A stretch of DNA of 11,244 bases, taken from Christensenella sp. UBA2853 (lineage in GTDB: Bacteria > Bacillota > Clostridia > Christensenellales > Aristaeellaceae). The stretch is taken from assembly GCA_002350845.1 (NCBI GenBank), contig DEFL01000025.1:1-11244 (forward strand), written 5' to 3'. Positions 1-5,698 of this stretch are shown here, piece after piece (positions within the stretch are counted from its first letter, which is position 1; every line of letters starts with the position of its first letter). The notes under the pieces were generated by a model, which saw nothing but the letters and a program-made list of their open reading frames with translations, was not told where the DNA came from and did no database searches. Both the position numbers and the translations under genes were made by a program.

Positions 1-77
1 GACTTGATGAGCACCCGGATGGTGGTCTGCCCGGCAACAGGCTGCTCCTGCTCAGGTGCGGGCTGCGTTTCTGACAT
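1..77 (-). CDS. Possible N-terminus of a leftward gene, product unknown (partial)
   Basis: Reading leftward from the ATG at 77-75, the frame stays open to the window edge and begins MSETQPAPEQEQPVAGQTTI, a Pro/Gln/Glu-rich start followed by a β-strand-like stretch (IRVLIK). The frame also extends upstream. A GTG at 92-90 has a better ribosome site (GGAGG five bases before it) than either the ATG at 77 or the ATG at 116, so the exact start is open. The first 25 residues show no domain and I do not recognise the protein. The candidate promoter and palindrome upstream (162-194) fit a transcription unit starting here. It could be a chance frame. Confidence 0.35.
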   Translation of the reverse strand, partial: MSETQPAPEQEQPVAGQTTIRVLIK

Positions 78-161
78 GGCCTGCTGCCACACATCGTCCT
101 CCGCCACAGCGGCCATCAAGGCAGCATGGAAAATACTGCATTCCAGATCACCTCTCAGTTT

Positions 162-191
162 ATGATAAGATCCTTTCCTCAAGCTTGAGAA
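162..191 (-). promoter_or_regulatory. Candidate leftward promoter for the gene at the left edge
   Basis: On the minus strand there is a TTCTCA -35-like hexamer (191-186), an 18-bp spacer and a TATCAT -10-like hexamer (167-162). Each matches consensus at about four of six positions. Transcription would start near 155 and run into the partial leftward gene. The match is modest. The support is the palindrome lying over its -35. Confidence 0.3.
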
Positions 192-194
192 AAG
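173..194. promoter_or_regulatory. 22-bp near-perfect palindrome, possible operator
   Basis: The core CTCAAGCTTGAG (178-189) is a perfect 12-bp palindrome. It extends on both sides through CTTT/AAAG, giving ten of eleven paired positions over 173-194, with only the pair 177/190 mismatched. It has no loop and no U-tract, so it looks like a site for a dimeric DNA-binding protein rather than a terminator. It overlaps the -35 of the candidate leftward promoter, as expected for a repressor operator. The binding protein is unknown. Confidence 0.45.
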
Positions 195-268
195 TATATC
201 ATTTCGTGGATCCGCCTGTACCGGGCACGTAAGGGAAACCAGGCGGATGCAGAGATTGCACATAACAG

Positions 269-315
269 AAAAAATGCCTTTGCGGGGAACCGATCCCTCA
301 GCAAAGGCATTTTTT
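269..315 (-). terminator. Strong intrinsic terminator, A/T tracts on both sides
   Basis: The arms AAAAAATGCCTTTGC (269-283) and GCAAAGGCATTTTTT (301-315) pair perfectly over 15 bp. The 17-base loop can form a further short GGGG/CCCT stem. With A6 on one side and T7 on the other, it can work in both directions. It lies about 40 bases beyond the stop of the Gfo/Idh/MocA gene, so its main job is to end the leftward dehydrogenase transcript. Confidence 0.9.
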
Positions 316-354
316 TCGGACAGCTTCGGATGAGCCGAAACAATCAGGAAACGA

Positions 355-1524
355 TTAAACCAGAGAACCTTCTGCATCACCACGCATGCCGCCCAGCATC
401 TGATCGGTATAGCCAGAGGGCAGAGGGGCAGGCTGCTGGAAAGTGGTTGTCATGCGGTAAACCTTTTCTTCCCTGGAAGACAGTGCCAGTCCATGAAGGA
501 CTTCCATGGTGTGCAGTCCCATGTCAGCCGATGCGCGGTGCGGTCGGCAGCCGAGGATGGCCCAGGCCATTTCTGCCGCACCGACACCCCGGTGCTGGCC
601 GTAATCCGCAGGGGTTTCCGGACCGTAGAGCGGAGAACCGGTGAACCCATGGGTAAAGGGCATGACGGTTTCCGGCGCATTGTCGCGGATCAGGCGGACT
701 GCACCGCAGAAACTGTTCGGATCCCCCAGCTTCAGGATGCCCTCTGTGCCATAGATGACCAGAGAGGACTGCTCTTCATTGATGCTTTCGCCATCGAGGT
801 GCAGTGTGGCGACAGCGCCGTTTTCAAAGAGCAGGGATCCGGCATAGAGGTGATTGTCGGCTGTTTTCCAGGATGTTCCAAACTCACCGGAGCGGAGCAT
901 GAGCGCCGGATGTTCCTGACTTTCCGCAACAAAGCCTGTGACCTTCCGGATGGGGCCAAGAAGACTCAGGAGGGCGGTGACATAATACACGCCGACATCA
1001 AAGGCAAACCCGCCGCCCGGATTGCGGATAAAGCGGAACAGTTCAGAATTCAGGGCCTGAGACCGGTTGACGGCAGCGCGGGCAGAGGTGACGCGGCCGA
1101 TCATGCCGCGGTCAATGAGCAGGCGCGCTGTCTGCAGACCGGCTCCGAGAAAGGTATCCGGTGCAACACCGAGATACAGTCCCTTTTCCTTTGCCAGGGC
1201 AGTCAGTTCCTTTCCCGTTTCGAAGTCGACGCAGAGCATCTTTTCGGTGAACACATGCTTTCCGGCTTCCAGCAGTTCCCGGATGACGGAAGCATGGGCG
1301 GCAGGGCCGGTCAGGTTGACCACGAGCCTGATTTCAGGGTTGGACTTGATCTGCTCCATGGTCAGCACGGGCACACCGAAGAAACGGGATTTTTCTCTGG
1401 CATTGGCCTCATTGGTGTCGCATACACCGACCAGGTCGATCACCGAAAACAGATGCAGGAAGTTTTTGATATAAATGGAACTGATCATGCCGCAGCCCAC
1501 AACGGCGGTTTTCATGGTATCCAT
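355..1524 (-). CDS. Gfo/Idh/MocA-family NAD(P)-dependent oxidoreductase
   Basis: The 389-residue protein has the two-domain layout of this family of sugar and polyol dehydrogenases. The N-terminal Rossmann fold opens with AVVGCGMIS (glycine-rich loop, residues 7-15) and has the acidic end of the second strand in GVCDTN (D36). The family EK pair is E94-K95. The C-terminal α/β domain carries PGGGFAFDVGVYY around D176, where the usual histidine four residues after the Asp is Tyr180, as in the branch with a GPYY-type motif. The start ATG at 1524 has AGGAAGAG at good spacing; an ATG three codons in is the alternative. The gene follows the zinc-type dehydrogenase by 64 bases and both probably act on related polyols or keto-sugars in the cytosol. 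The substrate cannot be read from sequence. Confidence 0.9.
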   Translation of the reverse strand: MDTMKTAVVGCGMISSIYIKNFLHLFSVIDLVGVCDTNEANAREKSRFFGVPVLTMEQIKSNPEIRLVVNLTGPAAHASVIRELLEAGKHVFTEKMLCVDFETGKELTALAKEKGLYLGVAPDTFLGAGLQTARLLIDRGMIGRVTSARAAVNRSQALNSELFRFIRNPGGGFAFDVGVYYVTALLSLLGPIRKVTGFVAESQEHPALMLRSGEFGTSWKTADNHLYAGSLLFENGAVATLHLDGESINEEQSSLVIYGTEGILKLGDPNSFCGAVRLIRDNAPETVMPFTHGFTGSPLYGPETPADYGQHRGVGAAEMAWAILGCRPHRASADMGLHTMEVLHGLALSSREEKVYRMTTTFQQPAPLPSGYTDQMLGGMRGDAEGSLV

Positions 1525-1543
1525 GGTGCTCTTCCTGTGATGA

Positions 1544-1576
1544 AAAACGGACGGATCCGCAGTTTCCGCCCGTTTT
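1544..1576 (-). terminator. Hairpin with U-tract between the two dehydrogenase genes
   Basis: In the leftward transcript AAAACGGGCGG pairs with CCGTCCGTTTT over 11 bp (one G-U pair), with an 11-base loop and a short run of U. It begins 12 bases after the stop of the upstream dehydrogenase and ends before the ribosome site of the Gfo/Idh/MocA gene. It may terminate part of the transcript and lower expression of the second gene, or act only as an RNA-stabilising stem. No convincing separate promoter is visible between it and the next start. Confidence 0.5.
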
Positions 1577-1588
1577 CAGATGAATGGC

Positions 1589-2581
1589 TCAGGGCCGAAT
1601 GCCCGCCTTGATAAAGTTGTCGGTATGATGCTCCATCATGTCGCTGACCTGATCGAAATCCTTCATGTCAAAGACACGGGTGACCCCGGTGAACTTCCAG
1701 ATGCCCTTTTCAAGCAGCTCCATGCAGCGCTGGCAGAGACCTGCCTCATAGTCGACGCGGCGCTCATGGCAGTTGATGGTGGTGATGGCCTTGAAGTTCC
1801 ACAGCTTATAGTCAATGGAACGGGGACCGTCATTGTGATAGCCGCCGATGCCCAGACGTCCGTGCGCTTTGACCAGTTCGCCGGCCAGCTGCAGTCCGTC
1901 CTCCGTACCGGTGAATTCCATGACAGTGGGGATGCCGGGGGCAAACACATTGGCATTGTCACCACTGCGGGTCAGGTCGGCCTTCCCGATGGTCTCAAAG
2001 TTGCTGCGATACATTTCGGGGAGCTCTTCCGGAAGATAAGTTTCGGTTGCGCCGAATTTCTTTGCGTTCTCCAGGGCTTCACGGCGCTTGTCAATGGCAA
2101 TGATGCTGCCGTAGCCCATGGCTTTGAACAGGGCAATGGTGCCCAGTCCCATATAACCGCAGCCGACCACAGCCACCGTGTCGCCGAGTGTTTCCACAGG
2201 CAGCTTCATGGCCGCGGAAAGCAGGCATGCGAGCGGCTCCGCAATGGCATCCTCATCCTTCAGGCAGTCCGGCACATGGACGGCCTTTCTGGGTGTCATG
2301 ACAATGTATTCTTTGTAGGCGCCGCCGCCCAGACCGGTCACGCGATCGCCGACCTTGAAGCCTTCCACGTTTTTGCCCACTTCGGCCACGACACCGATTG
2401 CTTCATGACCGAGAATATCGCCGTCCTTTGCAGTGGCCCAGGGATACCATTCCGAATGGCACATGCCGGTCAGGGTGACCTTCACCAGCATCTCATCATC
2501 ACTGTACTGAGGAATCGGAACCTCGATAATCCTGCTCTTCCGGGGTCCCGCCATCACCATCTGCCGCATCATACCTTCCAT
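1589..2581 (-). CDS. Zinc-binding medium-chain alcohol/polyol dehydrogenase
   Basis: The 330-residue protein is a medium-chain dehydrogenase. The GroES-like N-terminal half has catalytic-zinc residues in GMCHSEW (C41) and ILGHEAIG (H59, E60), then GDRV. The NAD-binding fold has VVGCGYMGLG (residues 138-147), followed by D164 at the end of the second strand, which favours NAD(H) over NADP(H). The four-Cys structural zinc lobe usual after GDRV is missing: GDRV is followed directly by a Gly-rich turn and AYKEYIV, which explains the shortness. The frame opens at an ATG at 2620, but that ATG lies inside the -10 box of the promoter. The ATG at 2581 has GGGAG nine bases upstream and is preferred. 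It is the first gene of the leftward unit, divergent from the AraC-family gene. Substrate unknown; a sugar alcohol is likely. Confidence 0.9.
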   Translation of the reverse strand: MEGMMRQMVMAGPRKSRIIEVPIPQYSDDEMLVKVTLTGMCHSEWYPWATAKDGDILGHEAIGVVAEVGKNVEGFKVGDRVTGLGGGAYKEYIVMTPRKAVHVPDCLKDEDAIAEPLACLLSAAMKLPVETLGDTVAVVGCGYMGLGTIALFKAMGYGSIIAIDKRREALENAKKFGATETYLPEELPEMYRSNFETIGKADLTRSGDNANVFAPGIPTVMEFTGTEDGLQLAGELVKAHGRLGIGGYHNDGPRSIDYKLWNFKAITTINCHERRVDYEAGLCQRCMELLEKGIWKFTGVTRVFDMKDFDQVSDMMEHHTDNFIKAGIRP

Positions 2582-2615
2582 TGCTCTGCACTCCCTTGCT
2601 TCAGTTGATGGCTGT

Positions 2616-2644
2616 ATCATAGCATGGCCCTGGATTCTCCATCA
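2616..2644 (-). promoter_or_regulatory. Leftward promoter of the dehydrogenase unit
   Basis: The minus strand reads TGCTATGAT: an extended -10 (TGn) with TATGAT at 2621-2616. The -35 at the 17-bp spacing (TGATGG, 2644-2639) is poor, which suggests dependence on the extended -10 or on an activator such as the divergent AraC-family protein. Transcription would start near 2609, leaving a short leader before the ATG at 2581. Confidence 0.6.
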
Positions 2645-2664
2645 GAACAGAAGCGACACATATC

Positions 2665-2693
2665 TGGACAAAAACGCTGTATCTTGCTATACT
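2665..2693 (+). promoter_or_regulatory. Rightward promoter of the regulatory operon
   Basis: TGGACA (2665-2670), a 17-bp spacer and TATACT (2688-2693) preceded by TGC form a near-consensus vegetative promoter with an extended -10. The predicted start near 2700 lies beyond the earlier in-frame ATG at 2624, so it supports the ATG at 2726 as the AraC-family start, with a leader of about 26 bases. It probably drives the AraC, LytTR and kinase genes together. Confidence 0.75.
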
Positions 2694-2725
2694 GCCCTCA
2701 GCGCGTCACAGAAAGGGTGGATCAT

Positions 2726-3490
2726 ATGGCTCTGCTGCTGGTTGGCGCATCGCCGAACCGTCTTGTGGATCATGAACTGCATACGCACGACTGCTACGAA
2801 ATTATTGTGAATACGGAAGGGGAGGGCACCGCTGAAATCGGCGGACAGGCCTACCCGTTTTCACCCGGTTCTGTGCATGTCATTCCCCCGGGCATGCCCC
2901 ACAGAAAAACGGCGCCGGGCGGATTCCGGGATCTGTATCTTCGCACCGATACGCTCCAGCGCACGGATGCGCCGCTGAAAAAGCCGCAGACCCTGACAGA
3001 GCCGCTGATCCTGTCCGATGACAGCTGCCATACCATGACAAACCTGCTGGCGATTCTCCTGTCCCGGTATCTGATTCAGAAGGAAACTGATGCGGTGACA
3101 GAAACGATGGTGAACGCGGTGCTCCAGATGATCGAAGCCCGCAGAGCCCTGCCGCCTGTTCACCCCGTTGTCAGCCGGGTGATCCAGACCATCACTGCCT
3201 CCTACAGTGACCCGGGTTTTCAGGTGACGGATGCGCTGAAAGCGACGGGCTACAGCAAGGATTATCTGCGGAGATGCTTTCAGCAGGCGACAGGCATGAC
3301 ACCCCATGAATATCTCACGGATATCCGCATCCGGTACGCCAAGCGGCTTCTTTCCCAGAAGATGCCTGTCAGTGAGGCGGCAATGTTCAGCGGGTATTAT
3401 GATCCGGATTATTTCTGCCGGCTCTTTCGCGCACAGACCGGCATGACGCCGACTGCCTATCAGCGAAAACACGCCGCGACGAATGGATAA
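2726..3490 (+). CDS. AraC-family transcriptional regulator
   Basis: With the ATG at 2726 (AAAGGGTGG upstream) the protein has 254 residues. The N-terminal cupin-type sensing domain shows H16, H19 and H21 in DHELHTHDCYE and the later PGSVHVIPPGMPH strand. The C-terminal 100 residues (about 150-250) hold two helix-turn-helix units. The first is around VTDALKATGYSKDYLRRCF. The second is around VSEAAMFSGYYDPDYFCRLF, and it ends in GMTPTAYQRKH, matching the family signature. A small metabolite, probably a sugar, would bind the cupin. It faces the dehydrogenase pair divergently, so that pair is its likely target. It is also only 12 bases ahead of the LytTR regulator gene, so the two share a transcript. 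The longer frame from 2624 begins upstream of the promoter and is rejected. Confidence 0.93.
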   Translation: MALLLVGASPNRLVDHELHTHDCYEIIVNTEGEGTAEIGGQAYPFSPGSVHVIPPGMPHRKTAPGGFRDLYLRTDTLQRTDAPLKKPQTLTEPLILSDDSCHTMTNLLAILLSRYLIQKETDAVTETMVNAVLQMIEARRALPPVHPVVSRVIQTITASYSDPGFQVTDALKATGYSKDYLRRCFQQATGMTPHEYLTDIRIRYAKRLLSQKMPVSEAAMFSGYYDPDYFCRLFRAQTGMTPTAYQRKHAATNG

Positions 3491-3502
3491 GAGGAAGAAA
3501 AC

Positions 3503-4201
3503 ATGCGGATTGCCATAGTGGACGACGAGCAGGCCATGCGGGAGCAGCTGGCTGAATATATAAAAAAGTATGCCGATGAACAGCATCTCCAGCTGGATAC
3601 CTGTTCTCTGCCTTCCGGGGATGCACTGCTGCAGTCGGAGGACAGAGCATTTGACATCATCATTTTTGATATCGATATGCCGGGCACCAGCGGCCTGGAC
3701 ACGGCCCGGAAGATCCGGGAAACGGACGAAAACGTGGTCATCCTGTTTGTGACCAATATTGCACAGTATGCGATCAACGGCTATGAAGTGGATGCGGTGG
3801 ACTATATCATCAAGCCGGTCGGATATTACGATTTCGCCATGAAGTTCCAGAAGGCTGTCCGCAGGGCAGGCCGCACTCAGAGCAACCGGATTGTCATTGA
3901 TACCGTGAACGGCCCGGTGGGGCTTTCCACAGACAGCATTCAGTATGTGGAAGTCATGGCGCACTATGTGATCTACCATACAGCGGAGCAGACCTACAGG
4001 GTCCGTGCCAGCATGAAGGAACATGAGGATGCCCTGCGTCCGTATCATTTTGCCCGCTGCCACAAGTCGTACCTGATTAATCTGAAGCACCTGAAAAGCA
4101 TCTCTGCCTCCGATGTGATCGTGGACGACCTGAGTATTCCTCTCGGGCGTGCGTACAAGGATGATCTGCTGTACGAATATATGAAATACCTGCACAGGTG
4201 A
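3503..4201 (+). CDS. LytTR-family response regulator (AgrA/VirR type)
   Basis: The 232-residue protein has a receiver domain (about 1-120) with the acidic pair D7-D8, phosphoacceptor D56 in FDIDMPGTSG, T84 and K104 in IIKPV: all conserved switch positions are present. A LytTR DNA-binding domain follows (about 127-230), with VEVMAHYVIYHT and FARCHKSYLINLKHLKSI typical of that β-rich fold. Such proteins bind pairs of direct repeats about two helical turns apart. The start has GAGGA seven bases upstream. The gene is 12 bases after the AraC-family gene and its stop lies six bases before the kinase ATG, so the kinase is its partner. A fitting target pair sits at 5570-5603, before the GH3 gene. Confidence 0.95.
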   Translation: MRIAIVDDEQAMREQLAEYIKKYADEQHLQLDTCSLPSGDALLQSEDRAFDIIIFDIDMPGTSGLDTARKIRETDENVVILFVTNIAQYAINGYEVDAVDYIIKPVGYYDFAMKFQKAVRRAGRTQSNRIVIDTVNGPVGLSTDSIQYVEVMAHYVIYHTAEQTYRVRASMKEHEDALRPYHFARCHKSYLINLKHLKSISASDVIVDDLSIPLGRAYKDDLLYEYMKYLHR

Positions 4202-4206
4202 ACGAT

Positions 4207-5565
4207 ATGGAGAATTTCCTGGATTATCTCGACCAGTTCCGATACATGGCCGGGTCTCTGGCCATGTGTATTCTGCTGTGCCGGCATGCACTGCCGAAGA
4301 GGGAGGCATTCCGAACACGCCTCAGCATCAGCTCTCTGATCTGTTTCCTGCTGGCTTTCGCCTATGTGCCCCTCAGCCGCTGGCTGCGTCCCGTGATGGA
4401 AAAAGCACCGATTGCCATCGCGCCGTACTGGCTGATGATGAGCTTTGCCCTGGTGGGGTTTGTCTACGTCTGCTATGAGACGACGATTGCCGGTGCGCTC
4501 TTTCGCACCATGATGGCCGTGCTGACGGAAAACATTGCGGCCTGCCTGGTCAGAAATCTTCTGGTTTATACGCTCTTTCCGGACCTTCCGGCGAGGAATC
4601 CTCTGCTTTATATTGTCTGCATGACTGCGTTTTACTGCCTGTTCTACTGGGCAGCGAGCCGTGTCCTGGGCACCCGAATCCGTTCGGATGAGATCGCCCG
4701 GCTCACCAACGAGCGCTCTGCTGCGGGTAACTTCCTGTTCCTTTATCTGGCCTATACGGCGATGAACGCGACCTGCAAATTTGTCATGGAGATGCTGATT
4801 GTGCCCCTCAGCCGGCATGCAGATCTTCTGGCAACCTATCGGTATCTGCAGCTGTATCTGGTAGGGAGCATGCTGCTGCTGGATGTGGTGATGACGGTGG
4901 TGCTCTGGTCCATCTACCGGCGTACGGCGTTGCAGGCAGAGAAGGAGATCATCGTCCGCCTGGCGCGCGAGAGAATGAACCAGTATGAGTTCTCCAGAGA
5001 GAATATTGACATGATCAACCGCAAAACCCATGACCTCAAACATCAGCTGCAGGCGCTGGCCATGGCGACGGATGATGAGCGCAGACAGCAGATCGAGGAG
5101 ACCAGCAGGGCCATCGGCTTCTATGATGCGGTCGTGAAGACCGGCAACGAAGCCCTGGATGTGCTTTTGACGGAAAAGAGCGTCTACTGCGCGAACCGAA
5201 ACATCCGTCTGTCCTGCATGGTTCATACAAAACAGCTCTCCAGGATCCGGGTGGTCGACCTGTACACGATGCTGGGCAATGCGCTGGACAATGCCATTGA
5301 GAGCACGGAGCGCTTGAGTGACCCGGAGCGCAAGGTGATCAGCCTTTCGATTCTCGATCAGGGGAACATGCTGTATATCGAGCTCGAAAACTATTTTGAC
5401 GGCGTGCTGGATATCCGGGACGGCCTGCCGCAGACACAGAAAATGAATAAACTGGACCATGGATACGGCATTAAGAGCATCCGAAGCATTGTCCAGTCAT
5501 ACGGAGGCCGGCTCGATATCCATACCGAGGGGCAGATCTTCTATCTGGAAATCATTATCCCGTAA
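4207..5565 (+). CDS. GHKL-type membrane sensor histidine kinase (AgrC-like)
   Basis: The 452-residue protein has an N-terminal membrane domain of about six hydrophobic segments (roughly residues 10-30, 40-58, 72-90, 95-123, 132-152, and 175-238 which may be two). A cytoplasmic helix leads to the phosphorylation helix with HDLKHQL (H275). The ATP-binding domain has an N-box LGNALDNAIES (N358, N362) and a G-box HGYGIKSI (419-421), and no conventional DxGxG box, as in AgrC-like kinases. A GTG at 4198 overlapping the previous stop could also start it, but the ATG at 4207 has AGGTGA five bases upstream, made from that stop region, so translation is coupled. The input signal is unknown; no AgrB or AgrD-like gene is present in the window. 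Confidence 0.92.
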   Translation: MENFLDYLDQFRYMAGSLAMCILLCRHALPKREAFRTRLSISSLICFLLAFAYVPLSRWLRPVMEKAPIAIAPYWLMMSFALVGFVYVCYETTIAGALFRTMMAVLTENIAACLVRNLLVYTLFPDLPARNPLLYIVCMTAFYCLFYWAASRVLGTRIRSDEIARLTNERSAAGNFLFLYLAYTAMNATCKFVMEMLIVPLSRHADLLATYRYLQLYLVGSMLLLDVVMTVVLWSIYRRTALQAEKEIIVRLARERMNQYEFSRENIDMINRKTHDLKHQLQALAMATDDERRQQIEETSRAIGFYDAVVKTGNEALDVLLTEKSVYCANRNIRLSCMVHTKQLSRIRVVDLYTMLGNALDNAIESTERLSDPERKVISLSILDQGNMLYIELENYFDGVLDIRDGLPQTQKMNKLDHGYGIKSIRSIVQSYGGRLDIHTEGQIFYLEIIIP

Positions 5566-5569
5566 CCCC

Positions 5570-5603
5570 ATGTCGTTTGTGCCCAAAAAATGCTGTTTGT
5601 GCC
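5570..5603 (+). promoter_or_regulatory. Tandem direct repeat, probable LytTR regulator binding site
   Basis: ATGTCGTTTGTGCC (5570-5583) and ATGCTGTTTGTGCC (5590-5603) match at 12 of 14 bases and start 20 bp apart, close to two helical turns. Their shared GTTTGT fits the GTTN[A/G][T/G] half-site core known for LytTR proteins such as AgrA; the bases before the core fit less well. The pair lies just after the kinase gene and just before a candidate promoter for the GH3 operon, where an activator would bind. The neighbouring regulator at 3503-4201 is the obvious candidate to bind it, by inference. Confidence 0.6.
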
Positions 5604-5628
5604 GCGCGGCTTGCGCGGCGCATTTTTT
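5598..5628 (+). terminator. Intrinsic terminator of the AraC-LytTR-kinase operon
   Basis: TGTGCCGCGC (5598-5607) pairs with GCGCGGCGCA (5613-5622) over 10 bp including one T-G pair, with a 5-base loop, followed directly by six T (5623-5628). It begins 33 bases after the kinase stop. An outer A6/T6 pairing could lengthen the stem. Its left arm overlaps the second copy of the proposed LytTR site. Confidence 0.88.
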
Positions 5629-5642
5629 ATGCCTAAGATAAT
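5611..5642 (+). promoter_or_regulatory. Candidate activator-dependent promoter of the GH3 operon
   Basis: Two overlapping -10 candidates are visible: TAAGAT (5634-5639), which sits 17 bp after a weak TTGCGC -35 (5611-5616), and GATAAT (5637-5642), a better hexamer without a matching -35. A poor -35 beside an upstream direct repeat is typical of promoters needing a bound activator. Either choice leaves a leader of about 50 bases before the ATG at 5699, containing a short CGGGC/GCCCG stem near 5650-5667. No better promoter is seen between the terminator and the gene. Confidence 0.4.
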
Positions 5643-5698
5643 GTCGGATCGGGCTGAAATTGGCCCGTAAACAGCAAGTATCAAGAAGGGGGAGCGTT

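Noticed and set aside
112..155. Short leftward frames beginning near 142 and 116
   Set aside because: The 28-codon frame from 142 has a fair ribosome site but ends quickly and shows nothing protein-like; the ATG at 116 lacks a ribosome site.
493..2608. Plus-strand frames of 372 and 342 codons opposite the dehydrogenases
   Set aside because: Both are antisense shadows; the minus-strand proteins carry clear catalytic and nucleotide-binding motifs.
2624..2725. N-terminal extension of the AraC-family gene from the ATG at 2624
   Set aside because: It would begin upstream of the near-consensus promoter at 2665-2693, and its sequence does not look like the family's N-terminus.
2861..5460. Two long minus-strand frames (2861-4318 and 4045-5460) opposite the regulatory operon
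   Set aside because: They lie fully antisense to genes with intact family motifs and show no recognisable protein features.
5660..5698. TTG start giving a 13-residue longer GH3 protein
   Set aside because: The ATG at 5699 has a very strong ribosome site and directly precedes a normal basic-plus-hydrophobic membrane start.
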